From Diospyros lotus (Eukaryota; Streptophyta; Magnoliopsida; Ericales; Ebenaceae), in assembly GCF_014633365.1 (NCBI RefSeq), contig NC_068349.1:33804753-33868752 (forward strand): a DNA stretch of 64,000 bases. The letters are read 5' to 3'. A model generated the notes under the pieces. It made no database searches and had not been told where the DNA came from. It saw only the letters and a program-made list of their open reading frames with translations. Made by a program: the position numbers and the translations under genes. Numbering within the stretch: position 1 is the first letter of the stretch; the number at the start of each line of letters is the position of its first letter. Positions 1 to 13,800 of this stretch are shown here, in pieces.

Positions 1-3000
1 TGATCTATTTGTTGATCAAAGCGAGCAAAGTTTGGCTAGCACCTTAATTTCATGATTACTGCAATCATGAAGCAAAATAGAAACTAAAAGAAAGAATGGG
101 AAATTATTAACAGAAAATGATGAGGGCATAGCTGCATGATCATTGAGTGGGATTGTATATTCTTTTAGATGTCAATACCATCAAGTTATAGCTTGGTTCA
201 TGAAAATATCATTCTTTCATGTCCAACTTACTTGCTTAGAAGTTAAATAATTTACCTATGGCGGTTGAGTCTTAGTTCAGCTAAACTACATGCAATTAAT
301 CTAGTGGCTGCATTTTGTTCCTATGTGAGTTTTAGCTTTAGGTGGAAATGATTTAAGAAGGATGGCTCCTCGCTTGTTGAAAAATAAACTGCTATTTGCA
401 AGATTGCAAGATTGCTAGATTGCTAGATTTTGTGGGAATTTTAAATAATTTAAGGATGTAAGTTGGATTTGAACAAAGGAATTACCTAAACATGGTTGGT
501 CTATTCCATAATGAAAGCATATTTGATGTTTACCCTCTCAATATATGTAAATTATTAAAAATTCTTTGATCTTTACATTTGCAAGTGAATATGCTTACAA
601 AAAATATAGGTAAGCTTGACAAATTTTATTGATTGAAATGCTTTGTATACATGTAATTGTTTACCAGTAGAAGTCGTATATGAATGAAAATAATGTATAG
701 GAATAAAAACCATTGTCACTTTTCATTGTTATGTTAAAAATACATCAGTGTTTTAGTTTATGAATGTAGTAAGAACTCGCTTTTCAATTCTATGTACTGG
801 AAAGAATTGTGATGGGACATCCTAATAAAATATTGAAATATTTGTTGGTGAACAAATTGGATATTTTGAACTTTACAATGCCTAAAGGAGGTATTATTAG
901 GTGCATATCTAAATTGTATTCAATCATATTACTAGCTCTCAAGTTATTTTGTTGAAATTATTGTATGCCAAGCAATAAACATGTGTCCCATCAGTATTTG
1001 AGGCACGATGAGTTCTCAAAAAGTTTTAAATATAAATCACTGGACATTGTGTTCCACCTGCATGTCTGTATCCAGTGACACTTGATAACCCACTTTTTTA
1101 GCAAGAGGCATGAAAGTGAAAGAAATATTACGGCCATTTTTTGTGGTTGGGTGCTAATGATGAATGCTGTGTTAATAGCAGCTGTTGTGTGTGGTTTAAA
1201 TGGCAACAATGAGGTGATTGGAGGTGAAGGAAGGTGATCAGATAGGGGTACTATTGGTTTCTTGTAGAGACACCTCCATGGTTCAAGTAGTAGCGGTTTC
1301 GGTTTTTGTTTGGGGCCTCTAACTGGCAGTTGACAGTGATTTCCAACAAAAACCTACTAGTTTCGAACTTGCTAATGATTATTATATGAGATGATAATAC
1401 TGCCAAGGGTGACAGCAGCAGCTAAACACATTAATTAAAAGTAAAAGAAGAATGAGAGGATTGTAACACCCTTCATCTCGAGGAACAAAGCTCTTTGTCC
1501 AAAAGATTAGAGAACAATTCCCCAACTACTGATTATAAGGATAATGATGGTCTATCTTCTTGTAAGTTATCTTCACTGCATCATTAATAAAATGTGTTCA
1601 TTAGGCCTATTATATATTTGTCCTATGCTTCTTTGTTGGGTCATGTGACAATTGCTTACACAAATAAACCGTTAATAACCTTGATATCTTGCCATTCATT
1701 TAGGATTCACCTTGCCTCAGTATCTCTAGCTATCTTATTTGGTTATCATCAGACATAATGATCCAATGAGACCCTTTTATCTCCATTATAGACCGTTTGA
1801 GATGCCACTTTTTGTTTGTTTGTGCCCTTAAATATCCCAGTAATTGTGGTAGTGGTGATTTTGGTTATGGACCAAATATTGTGTCAGAATATTGATGTCT
1901 ATGCTATTCAATATTTTGGCTGAATGATGGGGGGCCATTTGGTATATAAAGTCAATTGTTATAACAGGTACTTCACTATATCCCCAGGCAGTCTAGTCTG
2001 TTATTTTTCTTGTATTAGTTGGTCTCATGCTACGTACTTTTACCAAAAAAAAAACATTGGTTTGATAACATGGCGAAATATGAGGAGCATTTTTTATTGT
2101 TCATTACTGCAGAACAGTCCTCCAAGTGTCAATTAAGGACATTTCATTGTGAGGTTTTCCTCACACTTGGGACATGTGTACCAACGTTCACACAGGAGAG
2201 CAGGCAGTCTGTACTAATTTTAATTTTTCTTATTCTTTTTCTGTTTTTGATAATCTTTGTATAATGGTACTGGGACATGGCTAATATAAAGTAAGTGGCA
2301 AAAACTAAGAGAACAGAGCATCTACATGTCTATTGGAATATCATTTTCCTAATTATTTGTTTATCGATTAAGTAAGATTAGAGAGGGAAAGCAACTATAG
2401 TTCCATTCAAATTTATGGTTGTTTTCATGTAAAGTTATAGTGGCGGTAGAATCATTATGTGAGATATGTGTGACATGCATAGGTAGCTATTCAATTGCAT
2501 GTGAATTGTGAAAAAAGTATGCTGAGGTGTATTATTTGAGGGAGAGAGTGTCTAGTTTTCATTTCTTAGTCAATGCTTGGATTTTGAGGAAGAGAAGAGA
2601 AAGGAAGGAAAATTAAACAAGGAGAGAGAGAGTGAGAGCTTGATCATTTCATCTGTTTGGCTCTTTTGAGAAAATGGCAAGACTTGAAAACAAAATTCTT
2701 GTTTGGTTGTGTAAAGTAAGAAAGAAATGCTAAGTCCAACAAGAAAATGTTCATAATAATTTTTTTTTCCCTCAATGTCTTCTATTGTATCTGGAACCAA
2801 ACGAGAAAAAGTCAGAAGAGCAGAGATAAAAACTTTAACTTCCTTGTTGTTCCTTCCCCCCCTGAGACCAAACACATTATCAGTTGTTGTCCTTTATAAG
2901 TCAAGATTAGTCTATGCCAACATCAATTTATTTTGCATTAAATCCATATTGTGTGCATTATTTCTTGCACCATTTGCAGGCATTCCTCGATTGATAGATC

Positions 3001-3499
3001 TCTGTCTCATGGTGTAGTTGGAGATACTACTGTCTATAGAACCTTCAATGGGGTACTTCTGTGTTACATTATATCTAAATAAGCATCAGAAAAATCTTTT
3101 AGAAGCAAGGTTTTTTTATTCCTTTTATTGTATTATCTCACAGATATATAATTCCATTTTTTTTGTATCATCAATATTGACCTTGCAAAGCAAGGAGTCT
3201 GAGGACATAGATATACTCCATGGTGTGGTTGGAGAGATTATAGCTTATGAAACTTTCTGTTGTCACAACTCACAACTGTTGCTAAAAATGCCTGAAAATG
3301 CATAAATAAAAGCTTTCGAAGCAAAAATTTGTGACACGTACAATTTTCTCTCCATTCTACATTTCCCACTTTCTTTTTAACTATAAACCTTTTGTGATTT
3401 TTTGATATCTTCTGTAAGTTTATTTATTTGGTTAATAATGGTTCCAAAAAATTATCAGGCCCATTAATCTGTTCTCTTAACAAGTTCTACCTTCCTCAG
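1..3499. other. No gene recognised; probable intron or upstream region of GOT1
   Basis: AT-rich sequence without an open frame that resembles a known protein; all frames here are short and broken. Because the first GOT1 exon found (3500) starts in mid-codon and begins at the conserved core of the family, this stretch is probably intron 1 and/or 5' flank of GOT1. I looked for a short first coding exon (about ten residues, starting Met and ending just before the IGLGLTG core) and did not find one. A poly-purine stretch lies at 2578-2635. Confidence 0.5.
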
Positions 3500-4688
3500 A
3501 GATTGGGCTGGGATTGACTGGTTTTGGTGTAGTATTCACATTGATTGGAATCTTTCTATTCTTTGACAAGGGATTTCTTGCAATGGGAAATGTAAGGAAA
3601 TCATTCCTTCTCATCTGTCTCTTGCATTTTTATTTTCTCATGATGTTTCTTTATTACTATTGTCTAAGTCTGTTACCTTCGTAATATTTGTTGGCTTCTC
3701 TTTGATGGTCAGATCCTCTTCTTGTCAGGAGTGACCTTAACTATTGGTGTGAAGCCTACCCTCCAGTTCTTCATGAAACGCAAGGATTTCAAGGTTTGAA
3801 CTTCCCTTGCAATTTTTATCTCATTTGTTATTTCACTAGCTCATGCGTGACCCCTTTCTATGACAGGGTTCACTTTCATTTGGTGTTGGTTTCTTCTTGG
3901 TCCTTATTGGATGGCCAATTATTGGCATGATTGTGGAGACATATGGTTTTGTTGTCCTTTTCAGGTTAAGTTATTTGTTCTCACATCTTCAGTATTAGAT
4001 GGAAACTTCAAACTATTATGTTCTAACAATACATACTTTGCAGTGGCTTCTGGCCAACACTGGCTGTTTTTCTCCAGAGGTTACCTATTGTTGGTTGGGT
4101 GTTCAAGCAATCATTTGTGACAGCGGTATGAACCATCAAAATTCGACAACATTTTCATGGAAAGCAATAAAATTATAGCTGCTATGGATTTTCGATAATT
4201 TCACACTGATTCTTTTGGTACCAGCAAAACTGATGCACCAGATAGGATCTATTCTCTTGTACTACATATATTGAATCTCAAATTGGGACATCCCAACACA
4301 TGGACTAGGGCATAAACAACTTTAGATTGTGCACCATCAAGTGACTAATAATGGCTCTTCCCGTAATCCTTATCATGTGAACAATTTTGGAACCATGGGA
4401 GATGACACTTAAGCATGACATTGGTTATAAGTGCCTCATGGAAGATTGGCCATGGATAGAAATAAATGACGAGTTAGAATTCATATAGCTAATCCCACAA
4501 TGGGATATAAGTTTTGGTATGCTATTATTGTTGGCATCATATCATTACGCAATCCTTGGCATTTGCATTATGAACCAATACTTCATATGCTTAATAAACA
4601 TTGTTAGGACTGTATTTAGGACTGAACATATTCTTGTTTTTCTCTGCAGTTCTTTGAGAGGAGCAGAGGCAGACGAGTGCCAGTGTGA
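3500..4688 (+). CDS. GOT1: Vesicle transport protein GOT1-like (Golgi transport 1), first exon missing
   Basis: Small four-helix membrane protein of the GOT1/SFT2-like family, which acts in vesicle traffic between ER and Golgi. Five exons are visible: 3500-3591, 3713-3793, 3867-3964, 4044-4125 and 4650-4688, each with AG/GT borders and compatible phases. Conserved blocks in order: IGLGLTGFGVVF, FFDKGFLAMGN, ILFLSGVTLTIG, a short basic linker (FMKRKDFK), GSLSFGVGFFLVLIGWPIIG, ETYGFVVLF, GFWPTLAVFLQRLPIVGW, and the C-terminal RGRRVPV followed by TGA. Visible residues total about 129; with the usual ten or so N-terminal residues this gives the family length of ~140. The start exon was not found and may lie left of the window. 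The last intron (4126-4649) is the longest. No disabling change was seen. The family assignment is very secure; which paralogue is not. Confidence 0.9.
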
Positions 4689-5231
4689 GGATGTTTAGCC
4701 AAAAAATGAGACAAAAAATCTATAGCAGAGAGATACGTCTGACAGAAGCTTTTAATATCTAGAAAACTCGAGAATTGGTTAGAGTTTCAATAGTTCATCA
4801 ATGAAGTGAACTTGGTGTGTCCAATCCATTTCTTTTCCTTGTTCAACTCAGATGCTACGATTGTTTCAACTTCTTTTTTGTGTATTCTTCTACTTGTAAT
4901 CAGTCAGGTGAATGTAGGATGAAGGCTCGATACAATGTTGTTGTAGTAATCATGCTGCCAATTGCACCCTGAATATGTCTGTGGAAGATGACTTCTTTTA
5001 TAGTTGTTGGATACTTCCAATCATACATGAAACTAGGCACCCCAATTAAATTTTGGGGTAAATTTTACAAACTGCTCTTAAAGTTTGTCTAATTTGCGTC
5101 AATTATCCTTGCATTTTTTAAAATAGCATGCTCATTTCTTGCCATTAATAAACCAAATAAAGTGACCATTTTGCCCTTACATTTACGATATTTTCTCTCC
5201 ATTTCTCTTTTTTCTCTTCTCTCTTTTTCCC
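4689..5231 (+). other. GOT1 3' untranslated region and flank
   Basis: No coding potential seen. The sequence directly after the GOT1 stop is presumably 3' UTR; I cannot place the poly(A) site. A short pyrimidine-rich tract (5195-5235) precedes the MITE insertion at 5240. Confidence 0.45.
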
Positions 5232-5239
5232 CTTCCATT

Positions 5240-5451
5240 TAGGAGCGGATCCAGAAATTTATGTAGAGCGAGGTTAAAAATTTTGTTTGAGATATAAAAT
5301 TACACATCACAAATTTTGGGGTAGGCTAAAATTTTTTTTAACTGAATTATTAGTAAAATTTATTATTTTTTATATTAAAAATTATTTTTTTAATATTAAA
5401 AAATATTTTTTAATTATGAGCTGGTCTAGGCTATGCATGCATCCGCCCCTG
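5240..5451. mobile_element. 212-bp hAT-type MITE with 8-bp target duplication
   Basis: The left end reads TAGGAGCGGATCC and the right end, reverse-complemented, reads CAGGGGCGGATGC: imperfect terminal inverted repeats of the C/TAGGGG class typical of hAT elements. Both sides are flanked by the identical 8-bp sequence CTTCCATT (5232-5239 and 5452-5459), the target-site length expected for hAT. The interior is AT-rich and non-coding, so this is a non-autonomous copy. Confidence 0.75.
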
Positions 5452-5459
5452 CTTCCATT

Positions 5460-7870
5460 TCTTTCTTTCTCCAGTGTCTCCGTTGTCCCCAATGCTTGGC
5501 GACAACATGTAATGGGATTTAAACCTCGTTATCATAGATTTTTCTATCGGTAGGAATTTCTCTAGAAACAGCCGTTGACATTGATGGTTCAATAATGGAG
5601 ATGAGACAATAGTCATGGTACTAGTGGTGGACATAGTGGCAAATGGGATGTTCTAGCAATAACTCTTTATCTTTCTCTATGTTCGAAGATAAAAATTCAT
5701 ATTCAAAGGCTTTAAACTCAAAATCAGAGTCTAAGTAATTAAATTCGATTCTCGGTTTGATGGCTTCAAACCCATTTGAAGGCTTCGATACTTAGGGATC
5801 CGTTTGGTATTATTATGAAATTTTTGCTATCGTGACAATTATTTTCATGAGTAGTGCATTTACAAAAATTACCTTTTTAAAAAAATAACTTAATGTTTGA
5901 TTAAGACATTTGAATATGATTTTAACATTGTCATATATGTTCACCAATGCCTGAAAAAAAATACTTTTAACAATCAAATTACTCGCTTTCATAGCTAATA
6001 TTGTCTTGATATAAAAATACTTTTAATGTTTTTTAGTATGTACAATTAAACATTATTTCTAGTGATAAAAATTTATCACATTTCTTTGCAATAAAATTAT
6101 TAATTAAATTATAAAAAAAATTATAAACATAAATAATATTTCTAATTTAACACAATAATAGGGCTTATAATACATTAAAACCCAAATCTTAGAAAAAAAA
6201 TAGTTTCCAATTGCTATTTTTTAATTAAAAATGCACTTATTAATGTTTTTAACAAAGTTATTCAATCCACTTTACTTAAATTTATTGCAAATCAGGCCTC
6301 AAAATGTATCACCAAACCTCTTCCTATGAAAAATTATTAAAATCTTAAAACACATTAACAAACCTCTCCATATCATAAATCAATCCATAACCAATCCATG
6401 TTGTCATCTCAACGGTCAATGCATCTACAAACTAATAATAATAATATGTAAATACTTATTAATGAGTAAGGAAATTTGAGGTCAAGTTTGTCAAATAATT
6501 TACAATAATTAAAGTATGAATAATCATAAAATTTTATGTGGATTCATATATATGTGTGTGTATATAGGATCCATATTTTCAAGAATCCAACAAATAATTT
6601 GAAACTGGTTGTTAGAATTAGGGTTTCTTGAGGAAAAAAAAAAAAAACAAAAAGGCTATATGTATAAAATATTTTTCAATTAGTTGTCCAACCACTATAA
6701 AGTTTGCTTAATCTTAACTGTCCACAATTGGTTTAAAGGTGTGATGAGTTAAGAATACTGAGTCTTGATCTGTTACCTAATACAAGCTAACAAGGGGTGG
6801 CCCATTAAGTCCCATGCCCTCTTGGTTGTCCGCGTCGGGCAATTGATATATTGTTCGGCATGAGTAATAGATCAATTTTCTAAGTATAGTATAATATGAA
6901 AATATGTTCAAAACTTTAAGCAACGAAACATTAAATTATCACGTGGGTTGAGATTTAAATTGCCATTTCATTAAAAAATGAAGGACAAAAAGGTAAAAGG
7001 ACTTGATATACTTGTGTTTTTTATGAGTTTATATAGACTAATTGGAAAATAGTAAGAAAAATTTGAAAAATTAATTAGGTTTTGTGGAGGTCTGTTTTTG
7101 TAAAATACTAAAATGAGAAAGGTATCCAAACATATTTTATGAAACTACGAGGGACTAAGTACATAATTTATAAACTTTCAGGAATATTGACTGCAATATG
7201 TAACACTACCTCAATTTTTTTTTTTTTTTTTATTAACCTAGGTTTCGAGGTTCACTATATTAGTCATAGGGACGAGCAATCTTCTCCCTCAATTTGCCCA
7301 TCGAGTAAACTCGGATGCAATCATACTCTATACACGTATAGAATAGAACATTCAATTCACACTTCCATACGAGATAAATGCCACCATAAGAATTTGATTT
7401 TTAATATTCCTTGTAAAACTTTACATGTTTTATCGCCAAGTCATGCCCATGGGGGCAACTCTCTCTCAAGTTTTTGTTTTACTAACACGTGCTCAATTTT
7501 CAAAACATTATAAAATATTTTTTTAAAAATATGAGGGTAAATTTGTTGTGATAGAAAGATAATTTTTATTATTTTTAAAATATTAAATATATATTTTTTG
7601 TAATTTCATTAAACTTCATGTGTTCTTTGTTATTTATCATTACAATTAATGTCATCTTTACATTTTTTAAAATTATTTTAAATTTATTAATAGCATAAAC
7701 TTTATCTTTACCCATTCATATTTGATGAATAGATTTACAATTTCCTAATTTCAGGAATATTTATTTTAATTATTATTTTATTATCGCCCCCACCCCCTTT
7801 TGTCAAAAATTACCGAAGCGGTCCCGGTCAAGCATTTTAACTACTACTACTCCCAGATCGGAAGACGAGA
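5460..7870. other. Intergenic AT-rich sequence between GOT1 and mtACP
   Basis: No gene recognised. Contains a TG/TA microsatellite near 6545-6570 and poly-A/T tracts (6635-6650, 7215-7230). A weak inverted pair (near 5799 and near 6295, GGATCCGTTTGG against a diverged GAGGCCTGATTTG) could mark another decayed MITE of ~500 bp but shows no target duplication. The last ~100 bases should hold the mtACP promoter. Confidence 0.4.
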
Positions 7871-7888
7871 GTGAGAGAGAGAGAGAGC
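7871..7888 (+). repeat. (GA)n microsatellite in the mtACP leader
   Basis: A GA-dinucleotide tract immediately upstream of the mtACP ATG. GA/CT tracts in 5' leaders are common in plant housekeeping genes. Only the repeat itself is seen directly. Confidence 0.7.
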
Positions 7889-7894
7889 AGAGAG

Positions 7895-10800
7895 ATGGCG
7901 TCGGCTATGAGAGCAGCCATACTCGCCCACATACGAGTTCCCGTTGCCCAAGCCCTAACCCTAAAGGGGTGGAGGCTGGGCCTCTGCAGCACCGTCCGAT
8001 CGATGTCGTCTCACGGCGACGATCATCTCACCAAGAATCAGGTCGTCGACAGAGTCCTCGATGTCGTCAAGAGCTTCCCCAAAGTCGATCCTTCCAAGGT
8101 CCCTTTCTGCTCTTTTCTTCTTTACCCCCCGCCCCGGTTCGGTTCCTGCGAAAATGTTGGAAAATTAAACAAGTGGGGTTGTCAGTGGACACAATCAACT
8201 ACTGTTTTGCTTGCTTCCTTGCGCCTTCTTTCGTCATTTCTTTAAGAGGAATTTGTAAATTAGCTACATGAAATATGATATCCTATTGGCGTAAAACGTA
8301 TATGTGTTGGTCTTGCCTTTGTCAAGGTTGATCTGTTCTAGCTTTTGCAAAGAAATGTCGAAACCCTAGATCAGTGTTCCGTCTTGAGAATTTAGTTGAC
8401 ATTCTGGAGTTCAGTGTTTCTGTAATAGGCATATAACAAGTGGCCGGTACTCTCTGAACTTTGGCGGATTTTGCTACTACTCTTTATGCCTTTTTAGGGG
8501 GAGGGTTGTGTGTGAGAGGGGAATGTATATAATGGTAAGGAATGAAAGGGAAAGAGAAGTAATGTAAAGGTTGTTCCTCTCCACTTATTTGGGAGGGTAG
8601 GAATATAAGTGAGGATAATATGACCACGCTTTTGTTGTTAGGAATGCCAATCAAGTAAGGCAGGCTTTGCAAGTATTTTTTTTATCAAGCATATCAGAAT
8701 TGAATTTAGTTTGATGATTTTATCCATGGAGCCCCTAAAATAATGATATCAATCCTACAGTTGTGTAACTGGAGCTTTTAGAATTTTGGATTCTTTTGTG
8801 GCAATCTACATAGTGTAAAGATAAATATACAAAATTAAATACACACTTGTTGGGATTGTGATAATAATTTCAATCAAAATGACCGCAGCATATCTTTGCA
8901 AAGACCTTAGCACATGAATTGTCGTTGTTACTCAAATCTTGCAAAAAGAAAAATCTGGAGACTTAATAACTACTATGGTGGTTCACTATCACTAGGATGT
9001 ATTATTTAGGCTAACCTAATCATGGGCTGTTCACGATTTGAGCTGTTTCGTGTAGAGTCTTGATGTAGAATCAAACTAATTTAGGTTGGCTCCCAACTTT
9101 TGGATCTAGAATCAAACTAATTCCAGAAAATTGGTTGTTCGAGTTAGGCAATAGTTTCTCCTTGTTACTATTAAAACTGTGAGCACTATCAGTATACAAT
9201 ATCTTACCAACTCAACCACAAAATGTATACAAATCAGAAAGTAAATGAAAGACAGAATTGAAATAGAAAAGGAAGATCAAACCACAATTCTTGCATGCCG
9301 CACTGAAATGGCACTACATCCTGCAACTCCACCGAGAGAACAATTCACTAAGAGTGAAAGAAATCAGTATAATGGAATCACTCGCCCCCTCATACAACCC
9401 GAGGACAATTCTCACAAAAGAATCCAAGAACTATCCTTCTCACAGTTCTCTCTCTTTATCACTGCACTCGTACACAAGAATAGAATGATTTTGTTTTGAT
9501 TGATGATGACAACTGATCCCTTGCCCTCATATTTATAGACTATGGGGCGGACTAACCTAGGGATATAACCAACTCTACAAAGTCTATACTACCCCTAGTA
9601 TATTTAGTTAATTACAGAAATACCCTGCACACTAATTGTCATTCGATCATCATCCTTGACTCCTCTGATTTCTTCTAAGCTTCCACCACACTTAACTCGG
9701 GCAAAACATCAACAGTTACATACAAAAATTATGATTAAACTGTGAAGATAATTCAGAAAAAATTATATTGTATAACTAAGGAATATCTAATACAAAATAA
9801 AGTGAAATAAAAACATGAACTTTTACCTTGGTTACATGAAAGTAATTTTATAGATTGATAGGAGCTAGTATATATGAAAAATCTAATGAACTACTGAAGT
9901 TCACAAAACAAATATGATTAGGGGACAATAACAAATTCACAAATGTTCATCAATCATATTCCCTCTTTTGAGTATTATGTAGCATATAGTAAATGAAGAA
10001 TTTCACAAAAAGCCAAATTGTTTAGATATTGCCTAATAGCATAATTAATCATTTTTTAAACTGATACAAGAGCTGGAAAAAATAAATTGATTCAAAATAA
10101 TGCATATGCAATGTATACAATTTGATATAATAGCATATATAATGGGTTTGGCCTGTTAGGTTTTGGGTTGGTTCTTAGTAGTGAGTGGCTAACTCAAAAC
10201 ATGAACCATTTTATTTGAGTTACTTACGTTAAGTGAGTATAGAACTAAACCATGAACCTCAAGGAGTTGAACTAACCCAACTCGTGAAGGTTGGGGTGGT
10301 TTGGTTCACTAGTCTTCTGGGTTCTTTGAACAGCCTAAATTTGACCAAAAATTTAGGCCAAATTATTTTATCCAAATGCTTCTAATAGCTCTTGTTTGCT
10401 GTGTTCATTCTGTGACAAGGGAACTTCAGTTATTATCAGGTTCCTAAACATTTCTTTTGCAAGATCTGCATGGTTACAGCAGTTCAAGTGTTAGAATTTT
10501 GGTAGAGATTTCCTTCTCTCTCTCTCTAGATCTCTTTCAAAATTGATGCATCTAGATTGGAGTGTGGTTGGGAAAGAGAGGAAAATATTAAGGAAATGAG
10601 AGAGAAAAAAATATCATTAATAATAGAGAACAAAAAGGTGGGTGCTTCTATTATTGGTATCAAAGTAGGGTACTTTTTGTGGAGTCTTTGCTCTTTAGTT
10701 TTGTAATATTCCTTTTACTATAGTAGAATTATCTTAGTTGTTGTGGTTGTAGTTGGATTGTGCTAAACCAAATAAATATTTTTGTCAATTTTTCCCTTGG

Positions 10801-13800
10801 TGGTTATAAATAAGAAGCACTTTACTTCGCCATTTCCTCTCTGTTTTTGTGTAAATGCTGTGTATTTTTTGTTGGTGTGTATTTAAATAACAAGTACTTC
10901 ACTTCTTCATTTCCCCTCAATTTTGAAGGGAAATGGGAGTTCTCTGAGTGCGGACTACCCCTTCACTTCCTCTCATTGTTGTTAAAATCCCGATTTTACG
11001 CGTACGATTTTACGATTTTACGATTCGAAGACCCCCAAACGATTCAAATCCCATGTAAAATCCAATTTGGGATAAAATCCTATAAAATCTCGATTTTACA
11101 TGTACGATTTCACGATTTTACGCTTCAGAGATCCCCGAACGATTTTACGATTCAAAGACCTCTATTGATTTAAGTTGTAATTTAGAGGATGCTTCCAACG
11201 TCTCAATGTCACATAGCATCTGACATTGGAACTTATGCAATGAATTGTTATATTTTGCCTCTAAATTGGAACTTGATTTAACATTGATTACATAAATTCC
11301 AATGTCACATAGCATCTAACATTAATTGCATAAGTTCCAATTTACTTGATTTAAATTATAATTTTTACTTGATTTAACATTGATTGCATAAGTAAATCAA
11401 GACAAACAAGTAATTAATTAATGGACCACCCAACCCAAATTGGGATATTACTTGATTTAATCAATGTTAAATCAAGAAAAAATTACAATCTAAATTTAAT
11501 GGAAGACATTGGAAGCATCCTCTAAAGAATTTTAAGCTATATTTTACCTCTAAATTACCTATATTTTGCCTCTAAATTGCCTATACCAACCTGCTAGTTT
11601 TTGAGCTATATTTGGGAAGTATCATTTTTTGAATTATAATAAGGAATAATCAAGTTATTAAATAATATTAATTTATTTTTTATAAAATTATATTATTATA
11701 AACATATATTTACAAAAATTAAAGAGTATTTTTAATTATCTCTAAAATCTTACGATTTTACGATTCGATTTTACGATCCGATTTTATGGACCCTTTATCG
11801 ATCCCACTTAAAATCTCGATTTTAACAACCTTGCTTCCTCTCTATATGTTTCTCTCATCCAGGCATAGAGCAAATAATATTGAATTCTAATGTCTGCTAC
11901 TAACAAAACTATATATTTATTGGGCATTTCTTGCCCACTCTTCCACCCCTGTAAGAATGGCAATGCATTGGTTTTTAACCCCTGTTCTGGTCCCACATCC
12001 CCTTTTCCATACCCATGGTTGTACCCATCCGGTAATGTACTTAATTGCCCATCCCCGCCCATTATCCAATCAATTTATATAAAAGTTAAATAATAATTTA
12101 TTTCTAAAAATTGTTTTTGTGTTCTTAATCTTGTCTTTTTATTACTATATAGATGTTTAACATCTTAGATTACTACTAAAATTTTAAAAATGCAATAATA
12201 TAGAAAACATTTATAAATAAAGTAATTTTGAAGATTTAAGAATAAAAATAAAAATTTAAAAAAAAACATCATTTATAAAGTATTAGAGGCTTAAATTTGA
12301 AAATTAGAAGAGGTATCTAAAGATTAAAGATTAATTTTTTTGAAAAAAATCCTATATTTAGTTAGAAAAGCAAGATTATATATAAGTAGAATAAAATATA
12401 TTTTTTTAAAAATAATTATGCATGGGTTTGGGACAGGACTGAGATCCCTGTACCTATCCCCTACCTGTTTTTTTCAGGGTTTTTCCATCACTCCCACCCC
12501 TTTGGAAAAGTTTGCATGTCCAAACCAGCCCCATTTGAGACAAGTTTGGAAAGTATACATCAGGGTGGGCACCATTTGCCATCCTCCTACTCTCTTTCTA
12601 TTTCAACTTTTAGGCTTGTTAATTTTGCATTTCTGCCATTACTGTTTGTATCTTTTCTGGTGATTTCATTAGTGCATGTTGCTGCTATGTTTCTTTTTGT
12701 CATTAGAACAAACTGAACTTCCTGAACTGATTGGCTTGTAAAATCCATTTAAGTTTGCATAGGATTGGAAATTAGTAATTTGTGCTTTTGTTAGCTTATA
12801 CATGACATATAATAATGCTTGCCGTGAGATACAATAAAAAAGTGAATGGCATCTGATAGTAACTTTTCTTGTTTAGAAGATGACTTTCAGTTTTCAAGTT
12901 ATCCTGATTTCTATGGTCCATTTGTTTTGGTCTGTGTGATTTCTTTGTAACATGTGAATGTATTCATTACAAGATATATGAAGTAGGATATTTCTTAAAG
13001 ATTTGGAATTCCCCAATGTTATCCTAGGACTATGCGGAATGACCCTTGGATGATATATGCCTCTTTCAACACTCTCAAATCCACCCAGCGATAATAGAAA
13101 TTGAAACAGAAAATATAAGCAATCAAAAAACAGAATGAAAATAAGAACAAGAAACAATCAAACCACAAGCAATAAGCGCGGATTTATCCTGGTTCGGAAT
13201 GCCTTTGGCAATCCTACATCCAGCCTTCAAACACCCCTTCAAGCAGTCTTTATTTCCAGACAGAAGATCAGAACATCACAGCCCTCATAGCCCACAAACC
13301 CTGAGTACAACACCACACTATTTCCCTAAGAAAAAAACCCAAGACTTGCAGACAGTCTTCCTTTCTTGAACAATGCCTTGCACTCATAATACAAAGGACT
13401 AGAGCACTCACAGAATGATGCTTTCTCAGCAGGCGCCTTGCCCTCTTATTTATAGAGGAGGCGGACACACTTAGGCAACTAACTAACTTAGGGAAAATTA
13501 CATATTAACCCTAACAAAATGTATTAATTACACTTAACCCCTAGCTGCCTAATTTCTTCAGCCGAGACTACTCCTTCATGCTCCTTCCGGTTCTGCTATC
13601 TTCTAGGACAAAACTCGAGGCAAACTTCAACACCCACGATTTATTTTTCAATGTAATTTTAAATTTTAAATTATTAAAATAGGTATCTCTATGATAAAAA
13701 AGCTTTCGTGCTACTTTCAGTGTTTTTAAATTTTCTCTAATGCTGCTAATTTTGCATGGCTTTTGTTAGCTTTGTTAATTAGTTTACCTCAAGTTTTCAA

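Noticed and set aside
3860..4120. 86-residue frame overlapping GOT1
   Set aside because: Out-of-frame reading across GOT1 exons 4-5 and their intron.
7856..7865. AGATCGGAAG, identical to the start of a common sequencing adapter
   Set aside because: Match stops after ten bases and the sequence continues naturally into the mtACP leader; coincidence.
7945..7965. Telomere-like CCCTAACCCTAAA
   Set aside because: Only two units and in the coding sequence of mtACP exon 1 (QALTLKG); no interstitial telomere array.
9245..9499. 84-residue open frame within the duplicated unit
   Set aside because: Lies inside a solo LTR, antisense to the LTR promoter; no protein similarity.
11951..12590. Possible MITE with GAATGGCAATG and complement ATTTGCCATCC
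   Set aside because: Weak inverted similarity only, no target duplication and unclear ends; left unannotated.
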